Of a DNA stretch of 15,403 bases, positions 1 through 6,540 are shown piece by piece (positions within the stretch are counted from its first letter, which is position 1; each line of letters starts with the position of its first letter). Made by a program: the position numbers and the translations under genes. The DNA comes from Planctomycetota bacterium (GTDB lineage Bacteria; Planctomycetota; SZUA-567; H5-PLA8; CALKMO01), in the NCBI GenBank assembly GCA_026417845.1, contig JAOACM010000042.1:1-15403 (forward strand), written 5' to 3'. Below the pieces are notes generated by a model, which did not search any database, was not told the origin of the DNA, and saw nothing but the letters and a program-made list of their open reading frames with translations.

Positions 1-2
1 CT

Positions 3-638
3 CTGATATCGGTCGAACCCCGTTTCATGGAAGTCCTGTATCCTCCGCTCCTCGCGTTGTGCGCGCATGCCCTCCTGATCCTGGCGGAATGGGCAGAATC
101 CCGTCGTCCGGAGTGGGGACCGTTCCGGCTGGACGAACGCACGTTGCATTGCCTCATGCTTTTCCTCGCGATTACGTTCGCAGCCCCGTGCCTCAGAGCG
201 GCGGCCAGGGACATCGTAAAAGGCTGGCCCGGCATCTTCCGGAGCATTGCGTCCCGATTGAAGGAGAAAGGATGTCCCGGCCCGATCGCCTGTTCGGATT
301 GGCACTACGGCCTTTATGTCGCCTATCACATGGACGAGCTGTACCTCGGAGTGCCCGGATCCCAGACTGGAGCCGCGGCTGCCGCCGAGCTTGCCGCGCA
401 CGGTGTCGGAACGTATCTGTTCTGGACCGCACTGTCTTGTGCGGACGCGCAATTGGGGGCCGGATGGGTCGAGGTTGAGCGCGCGGACACCACGGAAGCC
501 ACGAGGCTCAATATGCTGCGCGCCTATATCAGGGGGAACGGTTCGGGAGGAATGGGCTGGGAATCCGGGAGTCCTCCCGTCTCGCGACCCCGGCCGGAAG
601 TCCAGGCGACGGGCCGCGATACACAGGACCGTAAATAA
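3..638 (+). CDS. C-terminal part of a membrane glycosyltransferase-like protein (5' end outside window)
   Basis: The frame is open from the window edge, so this is a 3' fragment of 211 residues and the first ATG at 27 is internal. It begins with an E-P-R-F motif leading into a hydrophobic segment (LYPPLLALCAHALLILAE), followed by a second hydrophobic stretch (LHCLMLFLAITFAAPCLRAA) and a soluble tail of about 140 residues. An E/S-x-R-F motif before a last membrane helix is typical of polytopic GT39/ArnT-like glycosyltransferases that use polyprenyl-phosphate sugars at the inner membrane; that family call is inference from little sequence. The last 30 or so residues are Gly/Pro/Arg-rich and look less protein-like, and the TAA stop lies exactly where a repeat element begins, so the original C-terminus may have been altered. 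It could be another polytopic membrane protein. Confidence 0.55.
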   Translation: MISVEPRFMEVLYPPLLALCAHALLILAEWAESRRPEWGPFRLDERTLHCLMLFLAITFAAPCLRAAARDIVKGWPGIFRSIASRLKEKGCPGPIACSDWHYGLYVAYHMDELYLGVPGSQTGAAAAAELAAHGVGTYLFWTALSCADAQLGAGWVEVERADTTEATRLNMLRAYIRGNGSGGMGWESGSPPVSRPRPEVQATGRDTQDRK

Positions 639-720
639 GAACCCGTCCAAAAACTTCCCGCCGCGAAGTGGGGGGCGCAGAGCCGTAAGCCGCGCGGCGA
701 CAGGTTTTCGGATGTGTCCC
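638..720 (-). repeat. MITE-like repeat, copy 1 (short form)
   Basis: This is an 83-base element whose first base is the last A of the TAA stop of the preceding gene. The left end reads AGAACCCGTCCAAAAACTTC. The right end, reverse complemented, begins GGGACACATCCGAAAACC, an imperfect inverted copy. The core GGGCGCAGAGCCGTAAGC (673-690) is identical over 18 bases to the reverse complement of 8772-8789 in copy 2. Strand is given relative to copy 2. No open frame lies inside it. Confidence 0.65.
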
Positions 721-1312
721 AACATGCGGATGCATCCCTGCGCCTCTCTGATGGTCTCCTCGCATGACCGGGAGCCTGCACTGCCGGTCCCGCCGGAATG
801 GCTAATTGCCGGCCGGAACAAAGCCGGTTGCGGCTGTCGGTCCGCAGAAACGGCTGTCAGAGAGGACGCGACGAAGCGGACGCGGAGAGTGTGCGCGCAG
901 GCTTGCCTCCGCCGTTCTCTGAAAAACGCTTGGGGTAAAAATCGCGAAAAGCGCTGTCCGGCGGGAGCGCGTTCGCTCTGGATGGCTGGGGGTAAGTCCC
1001 CGGCCGCCCGCGCAAATCTCTCTCTCGTCCGGGGACAGCGCAATCGGCTTGCCGGAACATTTTTCCGGTTGACGAGAATTTTCCGATGCTGTACGGTTCG
1101 GCCCCGGGTTCCTGGTCTCAGAGATACCCGGAGCGCGGCGGCATCGGCCGGGCACCAGCGGCAGTCGGAATGGCAAACGACATCTCTTCGAAGAGTCCCC
1201 GTTTCGCCTTCCGAAGGTATCGCGGCGCGCGGCGACATTCTTCTCCCGGGGCCGGTCGCTCAGGAGCGAAGGCCGTTCCGCCGGGGCATGGGGCTGGATG
1301 GAGATAAGAACG
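721..1312. other. Gap of about 590 bases without a recognisable gene
   Basis: Several frames stay open here only because the DNA is GC-rich; their translations are Arg/Pro/Ser-rich, resemble no family and have no convincing ribosome binding sites. Visible structure is a perfect 6-base inverted repeat CCGGAA/TTCCGG (1052-1057 and 1063-1068, loop of 5) directly before a weak promoter-like sequence. No tRNA, rRNA or known riboswitch fold was recognised. It probably holds the leader of the downstream receiver gene. Confidence 0.5.
1069..1097 (+). promoter_or_regulatory. Weak candidate sigma70-type promoter ahead of the receiver/hydrogenase genes
   Basis: TTGACG (1069-1074) is followed after 17 bases by TACGGT (1092-1097). 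The -35 box is good and the -10 box matches only three of six consensus bases. A hairpin-forming CCGGAA/TTCCGG repeat ends immediately upstream. The predicted start would give a leader of about 210 bases before 1313. Confidence 0.22.
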
Positions 1313-1705
1313 ATGGCGACGAAGATTCTCGTGGTGGACGATGATCCGGATATCGTCGAAGGTGTGAGGCTGACGCTGGAGGCCGCCGGCCACAAGGTGG
1401 TTGCCGCATCCAGCGGCAGGGAGGGGATCGAACTCGCACGCAAGGCCCCCCCCGACCTGATACTGCTCGACGTGATGATGGAAACGCTTTCGGAGGGATT
1501 TCACGTCGCCTACGAGCTGAAGCGGGATCCGGTCCTGAAGTCTGTGCCCATAGTGATGGTTACCGCCGTGGGGAAGGAGTCGGGGATGGATTTCGCGAAG
1601 GAGGCCGGGTCGGAGTACATACAGGCTGACGCCTTCCTTGAGAAGCCCGTGGATCCGAAGAAACTCCTTGAGATCGTAGGGAAATTTCTGAAGAAGGGGA
1701 AATGA
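1313..1705 (+). CDS. Stand-alone response regulator receiver domain protein
   Basis: This 130-residue protein is a single CheY-like receiver with no output domain. It would be phosphorylated on Asp53 by a histidine kinase that is not in the window. Visible landmarks are the acidic pocket D9-D10-D11 after the first strand (KILVVDDDPD), the acceptor D53 in LILLDVMM, T84 in IVMVTAV and K111 in FLEKPVDP. The ATG at 1313 is preferred over 1298 because GGAG sits nine bases upstream and the receiver fold begins at once (MATKILVVDDD). The hydrogenase operon begins 95 bases downstream on the same strand. Single-domain receivers of this type are often seen beside hydrogenase and electron-transfer operons, from general familiarity, but the sequence does not show what it signals to. 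The segment at 57-66 before helix 3 is slightly longer than in CheY. Confidence 0.9.
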   Translation: MATKILVVDDDPDIVEGVRLTLEAAGHKVVAASSGREGIELARKAPPDLILLDVMMETLSEGFHVAYELKRDPVLKSVPIVMVTAVGKESGMDFAKEAGSEYIQADAFLEKPVDPKKLLEIVGKFLKKGK

Positions 1706-1800
1706 CCCCTGGCGCGCTTCCGGGATCCCGGGCGTTCGCCTTTCGCCGAACGGCGCGTCCGGAATTCCGCGGGGCGTTTTAAGGGAGGAGGCTTGCCACG

Positions 1801-2853
1801 ATGGAACGGGTTGTGACGGCGAAAGATCTGGCGGCGCTCGCCGACGATATGTTGCGGGCCGGCAGGACCGTGGCCGGTCCGGTGCGGCGGAAGGAGAGGT
1901 ATTTCTACGAGGCGGTCAGCCGCGGCGCGGACCTGGCTTTCGATTTCAACTACTGCGTCTACTCGCCGCGATCATTTTTCTTTCCGCCGGGCGAGACGCT
2001 TCTGACCTACTCTATCGGGACGAATGAATTGAATGTCGCGCCCGAAGCGCCCCGGACGTCCCCCGTCATAATGGGCGTCCATCCCTGCGACTGCAACGCC
2101 ATCGGCCTGCTGGACGCGGTATTCGGATCGGGCGTGCCCGACGATCATTATCTCGCCAGGCGGAAGGATTCGGTCGTCGTCGCGGTGGACTGCCACGGGC
2201 CCTGCGATCCGACGGCGTTCTGCCGGGACATGGGGGGCAACGAGGCGCAGGAAGGCTTCGACGTGATGCTTACCCCTCTCAACGGCGGCAAGGGGCAGGC
2301 CGCGGAGCGGTACCTGGCTGCGGCGGCGACGGAGCGCGGGAGGGAGCTGCTGGCCTATAACAAGGTCGGCAAGGAGCCCGCCAGGGCCGACAGGGACGCG
2401 GCGGAGAAATTCCGCGAGGCCAAGGCTGCCAATTTCAGCAGGCGGTTGCCGTACGCGGTGGAGAAGCTGCCGGCGATCCTGGACCGCTCCTACAATTCGC
2501 TGCTCTGGCAGGTGACCGCGAAGCGGTGCTACTCGTGCGGCAGCTGCAATCTCGTATGCCCGACGTGCTACTGCTTCACGGTGAAGGACGTCCCCGATCT
2601 GAGCTGCGCGAGCGGGAAGCGGGTCCGGGAATGGGACGGGTGCCAGCTTCAGGACTTCGCGACCGTGGCCGGCGGGCACAATTTCCGGCCGGAGAGCAGC
2701 TCGCGGCTGCGCCACCGCATTTTCCGGAAGGGCAAGTGGATAAAGGAGCAGCAGGGGCGGATGGGGTGCGTAGGGTGCGGGCGGTGCGACAGGGCGTGCA
2801 CGGCGAAGATCAGCGTCGTGGAGATATACACGCAACTGGCGGAGGAGGCGTAA
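1801..2853 (+). CDS. hydB: Group 3b-type [NiFe] hydrogenase (sulfhydrogenase-like) beta subunit, Fe-S protein
   Basis: The 350-residue protein is the beta subunit of a cytoplasmic NAD(P)-linked hydrogenase and relays electrons between the hydrogenase dimer and the flavin subunit. Two ferredoxin-like cysteine sets are visible: C243-x2-C246-x2-C249-x3-C253 (CYSCGSCNLVC) and C323-x2-C326-x2-C329-x3-C333 (CVGCGRCDRAC), each able to bind one [4Fe-4S] cluster. The N-terminal 230 residues match the general pattern of the HydB/AsrA-like domain, including an HPCDCNAIGLLD segment with nearby Cys residues. The start is supported by GGGAGGAGG nine bases upstream. It opens the hydBGDA operon, with the next ATG one base after its stop. 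The related anaerobic sulfite reductase subunit A is excluded by the hydrogenase subunits that follow. Confidence 0.93.
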   Translation: MERVVTAKDLAALADDMLRAGRTVAGPVRRKERYFYEAVSRGADLAFDFNYCVYSPRSFFFPPGETLLTYSIGTNELNVAPEAPRTSPVIMGVHPCDCNAIGLLDAVFGSGVPDDHYLARRKDSVVVAVDCHGPCDPTAFCRDMGGNEAQEGFDVMLTPLNGGKGQAAERYLAAAATERGRELLAYNKVGKEPARADRDAAEKFREAKAANFSRRLPYAVEKLPAILDRSYNSLLWQVTAKRCYSCGSCNLVCPTCYCFTVKDVPDLSCASGKRVREWDGCQLQDFATVAGGHNFRPESSSRLRHRIFRKGKWIKEQQGRMGCVGCGRCDRACTAKISVVEIYTQLAEEA

Positions 2854-2854
2854 G

Positions 2855-3724
2855 ATGCCGGAGGTTCGCGCGATGGCGGAGAAACTCAACGTCGGCGGCC
2901 AGGGGTCGCCGTTCGCGCCGGAGGAGGCCGAGATACTGGGCGTCGCCGATCTCACGGCGCTGGAGAAGCTGTTCAAGCTCAGGCTGACCGGCGGCAGGAG
3001 CCTCGGTCACGCGCCGGGGCAGTTCGTCGAGGTGTCGGTGCCGGGTTTCGGCGAGGCTCCGATCTCGATATGCTCGTCTCCGACCCAGCGCGAGATTTTC
3101 GAGCTGTGCGTGCGTAAAGCCGGCACGGTGACCGCCGCGCTCCACGGGCTGAAGGCCGGGGACAGGATCGGGGTGCGGGGTCCGATGGGACGCGGGTTCG
3201 ACGTCGAGGAGATGGCCGGCAACGACATGCTGTTCGTCGCCGGCGGTCTGGGGCTGGCCCCCCTCCGGTCGCTGATCAATTACGTTTTCGACAGGCGCGA
3301 GCGGTTCGGGAAGGTGTGGATACTGTACGGAGCCAAGACGCCTCAGGAACTCCTGTTCACGAACGAGTTCGACGCCTGGCGGAAGCAGCCCGGCACCGAA
3401 CTGATGCTGACGGTGGACAGGCCCGACGAGAACTGGCGCGGAACCGCCGGCGTGATCACGGTGCTCTTCCGGAAGCTGCCGAAGGTGGACCCGAAGAGAA
3501 CATACGTTGCCGTGGTCGGCCCGCCCGTCATGTACAAGTTCGTCCTGCTCGAGACGCTCTCGCTGAAGATCCCGCGCAACCGCATTTTCTGCAGTCTCGA
3601 GCGGCACATGAGGTGCGGCGTCGGCAGGTGCGGGCACTGCCAGATAAACAACGTGTACGTCTGCAAGGAGGGCCCGGTCTTCCGGTTTTCGCAGATGGAG
3701 TCTCTGCCGGAGTCGTTTGCCTGA
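2855..3724 (+). CDS. hydG: Group 3b-type [NiFe] hydrogenase gamma subunit, FAD/NAD(P)-binding diaphorase
   Basis: This 289-residue subunit belongs to the ferredoxin-NADP reductase superfamily and is where NAD(P)+ is reduced or NAD(P)H oxidised. The FAD-binding barrel covers about residues 20-115 (PGQFVEVSVPG, then PISICSS in the place of the usual R-x-Y-S motif). The pyridine nucleotide domain begins at the Gly-rich loop near 129 (VAGGLGLAPLRS). The C-terminus carries C254-x4-C259-x2-C262-x7-C270 (RCGVGRCGHC then VYVC), the [2Fe-2S] ligand pattern of this family. The ATG at 2855 lies one base after hydB and is served by GGAGGAGG inside the hydB 3' end; a second ATG at 2873 is possible. NAD versus NADP preference cannot be read from the motif. 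This is a hydrogenase subunit and not the unrelated HydG maturase of [FeFe] enzymes. Confidence 0.92.
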   Translation: MPEVRAMAEKLNVGGQGSPFAPEEAEILGVADLTALEKLFKLRLTGGRSLGHAPGQFVEVSVPGFGEAPISICSSPTQREIFELCVRKAGTVTAALHGLKAGDRIGVRGPMGRGFDVEEMAGNDMLFVAGGLGLAPLRSLINYVFDRRERFGKVWILYGAKTPQELLFTNEFDAWRKQPGTELMLTVDRPDENWRGTAGVITVLFRKLPKVDPKRTYVAVVGPPVMYKFVLLETLSLKIPRNRIFCSLERHMRCGVGRCGHCQINNVYVCKEGPVFRFSQMESLPESFA

Positions 3725-3766
3725 GCGGACGGGCGGCCGGCGGCAGGTCGGGAAGGAGGGAAGCGG

Positions 3767-4534
3767 ATGGCCAGTGCTGCGCCGGTTTCGGCGAAACCGA
3801 AAATCGCCGTGTTCAGTCTCACGAGTTGCGAAGGCTGCAGTCTCGCGATACTCGAGCTCGAGGATGTGCTGCTCGACATACTGGGCAAATTCGAGATCGT
3901 CAACTTCCGCGAGGCAATGACGGAGAGATCGTGGGACATAGATATAGGCTTCGTGGACGGAGCGGTTTCCACTCCCTCGGACGTCGAGGAGGTGAAGATG
4001 TTCCGCGAGAAGTGCAGGGTGCTGGTCGCGATGGGCGCCTGCGCCTGCACCGGCGGGATCAACACGCTGAAGAACTATCAGAACGAGGAGGATTACAGGA
4101 AGTACGTATATGGCGATAAATGGAAGGTCTTCCCGACCATTCCGGCCCAGCCGTGTTCGGCTTTCGTAAAGGTAGACTACGAGCTGCCCGGCTGTCCGAT
4201 GAACAAGTTCGAGTTTGCGGAGCTGGCCAAGTGCGTGCTGATGGGCAAGCCGTTCAGGCTGCCTTCCGAGCCCGTGTGCGTGGAGTGCAAGAAGAAGGGC
4301 AACCTGTGCCTGTACGAGAAGGGGCTGGTCTGCCTGGGCCCGGTCACCCGCGCCGGCTGCGGGGCGATATGTCCGACTTACGGGGCGAAGTGCGAGGGCT
4401 GCCGGGGTCTGGTGGACAAGCCCAACCTCCAGGCTGCCGCCGATAACCTGACTAACCTCTACGGCATGAAGATCGAGGATGTGCTTGCCGAGTTCCGGCT
4501 GTTCGGCGCGTACCAGAAGGAGCGGATCCCATGA
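3767..4534 (+). CDS. hydD: Group 3b-type [NiFe] hydrogenase small (delta) subunit
   Basis: The 255-residue small subunit holds the Fe-S chain that carries electrons away from the NiFe site. The proximal cluster ligands are visible as C21-x2-C24 in SLTSCEGCSLAILE, the Cys pair at 92 and 94 in GACACTGG, and C143 in ELPGCPMNKFE. A second Cys-rich region (CVECKKKGNLC, then CLGPVTRAGCGAICPTYGAKC, then CRG) near residues 174-216 fits two further [4Fe-4S] clusters, as in group 3 enzymes. There is no twin-arginine signal, which agrees with a cytoplasmic enzyme. The start has a GGAGG site in AAGGAGGG. The gap to hydG is 42 bases, and its stop overlaps the hydA start by four bases (ATGA), so the two subunits of the dimer are translationally coupled. 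Confidence 0.94.
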   Translation: MASAAPVSAKPKIAVFSLTSCEGCSLAILELEDVLLDILGKFEIVNFREAMTERSWDIDIGFVDGAVSTPSDVEEVKMFREKCRVLVAMGACACTGGINTLKNYQNEEDYRKYVYGDKWKVFPTIPAQPCSAFVKVDYELPGCPMNKFEFAELAKCVLMGKPFRLPSEPVCVECKKKGNLCLYEKGLVCLGPVTRAGCGAICPTYGAKCEGCRGLVDKPNLQAAADNLTNLYGMKIEDVLAEFRLFGAYQKERIP

Positions 4535-5823
4535 CGACGGCGAAGAATGTAGACATCAACGTCCACCACGTGACCCGCATAGAGGGGCACGGTAACATCA
4601 GGGTCAGCGTGCGCGGGGGGAAGGTCGAGCGGGTCGAGATGAACGTCGTCGAGAGTCCCCGCTTTTTCGAGGCCTTCCTGCGCGGCCGCCGCTACTACGA
4701 GGCTCCGCATATCACCTGCCGCATATGCGGCATATGCGCGGTAGGGCACACCACCTCGTCGGTCAAGGCCATCGAGGACGCGTGCGGAATAACCATAAGC
4801 GAGCAGTCGAAGCTCCTGCGGAAGCTGATCTTCTACGGCGAGCAGATCCAGTCGCACGTGCTGCATGTGTGTTTCCTTGTGGTGCCCGATTTCTTCGGCG
4901 TCGGTTCGGTCATACCGCTTGCATCCACGCATCCGGATGCGGTCAGGCTGGCGCTGCGGCTCAAGAGGCTCGGCAACGACATATGCGAGGTCGTCGGCGG
5001 CCGCCACATCCACCCGATAGCGATAGCCGTCGGCGGCGTCACGCATTTCCCGAAGCACGAGGAGCTGCTGGGGCTCAAGAGGAAGCTCGAGGCATCCAGG
5101 GGCGATCTGAAGGTCCTGGCCGATCTGTGCGCCACGCTGAAGATACCGGACTTCAGGCGCGAGACCGAATACGTCGGCCTGACGGACAAGGAAGAATACG
5201 CCTTCTACGACGGGATGCTGGCATCCACGAAGCAGCCGGAACCCATTCCGCCGCAGAGGTACCGGGAGTGGATACACGAGACCGTCGTTGACCATTCGAC
5301 GGCCAAGCACGTGCGCACGCCGAAGTCGCCGGCTTACATGGTCGGGGCGCTGGCGCGCTTCAATCTGAACCACGACCAGCTGCATCCCGAGGCGAAGAAG
5401 GTCGCCGGCGCGCTCGGGCTGAAGGCGCCCTGTTACAACACGTTCATGAACAACGTCGCCCAGGTAGTGGAGACGGTCCATTGCGCCGAGAAGGCGATCG
5501 AAGTAATAGACGAGCTGCTTACCAGGGGGGTAAAGGAGGAACCGCTGGTCCCGCCGTCCAGGTTCGGCCTTGGCGCCCACGCATCAGAGGTACCGCGGGG
5601 AATTCTGTTCCACGAATACGAGCTGGACAAGAAGGGCACGATCGTCGGCAGCAACCTGATCATTCCCACGACGCAGAACTATGCGAACATGGAAGCCGAC
5701 ATGCGGGCGCTGGTGCCGCAGATACTCGACAGGAGCGTCGGCGAGATGACGCTGGCGCTGGAGATGCTGGTGCGCGCCTACGATCCGTGCATTTCCTGCT
5801 CGGTCCATCTTATCCGGCTGTAG
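4531..5823 (+). CDS. hydA: Group 3b-type [NiFe] hydrogenase large (alpha) subunit, catalytic
   Basis: The 430-residue catalytic subunit binds the NiFe(CN)2CO centre that splits or makes H2. The N-terminus has the family signature HHVTRIEGHGNI. The first metal ligand motif is R64-I-C66-G-I-C69, and the second is D418-P-C420-x2-C423-x2-H426 at the extreme C-terminus. Only four residues (LIRL) follow His426, the short tail that a dedicated endopeptidase removes after nickel insertion in this group; no such protease or hyp gene is in the window. The ATG overlaps the hydD stop and has AAGGAG upstream. Full length with all four Cys ligands, so an active enzyme is expected. The subunit order beta-gamma-delta-alpha and the diaphorase partner indicate a group 3b (sulfhydrogenase-type) enzyme; this name does not prove sulfur reduction. 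Confidence 0.95.
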   Translation: MTTAKNVDINVHHVTRIEGHGNIRVSVRGGKVERVEMNVVESPRFFEAFLRGRRYYEAPHITCRICGICAVGHTTSSVKAIEDACGITISEQSKLLRKLIFYGEQIQSHVLHVCFLVVPDFFGVGSVIPLASTHPDAVRLALRLKRLGNDICEVVGGRHIHPIAIAVGGVTHFPKHEELLGLKRKLEASRGDLKVLADLCATLKIPDFRRETEYVGLTDKEEYAFYDGMLASTKQPEPIPPQRYREWIHETVVDHSTAKHVRTPKSPAYMVGALARFNLNHDQLHPEAKKVAGALGLKAPCYNTFMNNVAQVVETVHCAEKAIEVIDELLTRGVKEEPLVPPSRFGLGAHASEVPRGILFHEYELDKKGTIVGSNLIIPTTQNYANMEADMRALVPQILDRSVGEMTLALEMLVRAYDPCISCSVHLIRL

Positions 5824-5839
5824 ACGCGGATACGTCCGG

Positions 5840-5869
5840 CGCCGGCGCGGGGATCGGGCGCTGCCGGCG
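5840..5869 (+). terminator. Possible hairpin after the hydrogenase operon
   Basis: CGCCGGCGC (5840-5848) can pair with a later GCG-CT-GCCGGCG segment ending at 5869, leaving a two-base bulge. It starts 17 bases after the hydA stop. There is no T-run after it, so it is not a classical intrinsic terminator. Confidence 0.2.
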
Positions 5870-5907
5870 GGCTGCTTCCGTCTCCGGCCGCGCATATCCT
5901 TCTGCAT

Positions 5908-6125
5908 CTGTCCAGCCGCTCCTGCCCGGCCCGCTGCTGTCTGGTCGTTCCTGTCCGTCGTTCCTGTCCGAACCGTTCCTGCCCTGTCGCTCCTGTCCGG
6001 TCCGCTTCCGTCTGGTAGTTCCCGTCCGGCCGCTCCAGTCCGGCCGCTCCAGTCCGGCCCCTCCCTGTCCGGCCCCCTCCAGTCCGGCCCCTTTCTGTGC
6101 GGCCCCATCCTTGCGGTTCCCTTCA
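5908..6125 (-). repeat. Degenerate tandem array, 14-15-base unit, about 15 units
   Basis: On the + strand the unit is close to NGTCCGGNCCGCTCC. Consecutive units include TGTCCGGTCCGCTTC, CGTCCGGCCGCTCC, AGTCCGGCCGCTCC, AGTCCGGCCCCTCCC and TGTCCGGCCCCCTCC. Unit lengths mix 13, 14 and 15 bases, so no reading frame is kept through the array and coding is unlikely. Read on the minus strand the unit is GGAGCGGNCCGGACN, which matches the unit of the coding array near the right end of the window. The units are contiguous with no spacers, so this is not a CRISPR. Confidence 0.7.
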
Positions 6126-6540
6126 GTACCAGGCACTCGATACCGCGCGACGACCGCCGGCTTCGACGGCCCGGGTGCATGGCCTTAAATGCGCAGACTC
6201 CCGGGGTCAGGAGGCGAGCCGGCTTCCGGGGCCGGCGGTTTCGTTTGCGCGCCCGGAGCGGGAAGCGACAATAGCGGCCGGCGCAGTCCTGCGGTCGGCG
6301 AAGCGTTGCGACATGCGCGCTGGGGGGGGCGGCAACAGGTTCCGGTTCCGGCGCGCCCCTGCCGGCGCCGGATGTCGGATCGCCCGGCCGACGGGCGGGG
6401 ACGGCCGCGGAGGCTGATGCGCCGCGCGGGATCGCCCTGACCGGGACGCGCCGCGGCCCGGGTCTGCTGCGGTCCCTTATGCCTGCGCCCGGTTCTGGCG
6501 GATGCAGGGCTGCCGGGGCTTCACTGGCGGGACGGATGCG
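6126..6540. other. GC-rich gap without a recognisable gene
   Basis: After the tandem array about 415 bases carry no convincing gene. Short open frames translate to Arg/Gly/Pro-rich strings without any family likeness. A run of eight G lies at 6322-6329. No clear promoter for the downstream transporter was seen. Confidence 0.5.

Noticed and set aside
316..1344. A 342-codon forward frame spanning the first gap
   Set aside because: It overlaps the end of the first gene and the receiver start in another frame, has no ribosome site and a biased Arg/Ser/Pro composition.
802..1443. A 213-codon reverse frame over the first gap
   Set aside because: It runs into the receiver gene on the opposite strand and shows no domain; open only because stops are rare at this GC content.
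1731..1754. Intrinsic terminator after the receiver gene
   Set aside because: CGTTCG and CGAACG can pair (1733-1738 with 1747-1752), but the stem is short and no T-run follows, so read-through into hydB is just as likely.
1801..2853. Anaerobic sulfite reductase subunit A
   Set aside because: The family is shared, but the genes that follow are diaphorase and both NiFe hydrogenase subunits, with no sulfite reductase subunit.
4459..5580. A 373-codon open frame antisense to hydA
   Set aside because: It covers the conserved large hydrogenase subunit and resembles nothing known.
5908..6125. CRISPR array
   Set aside because: Units are 14-15 bases, degenerate and contiguous, with no unique spacers and no cas genes.
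5584..6180. A reverse-strand repeat protein across the tandem array
   Set aside because: Unit lengths of 13, 14 and 15 bases shift the frame repeatedly, and the frame extends antisense into hydA.
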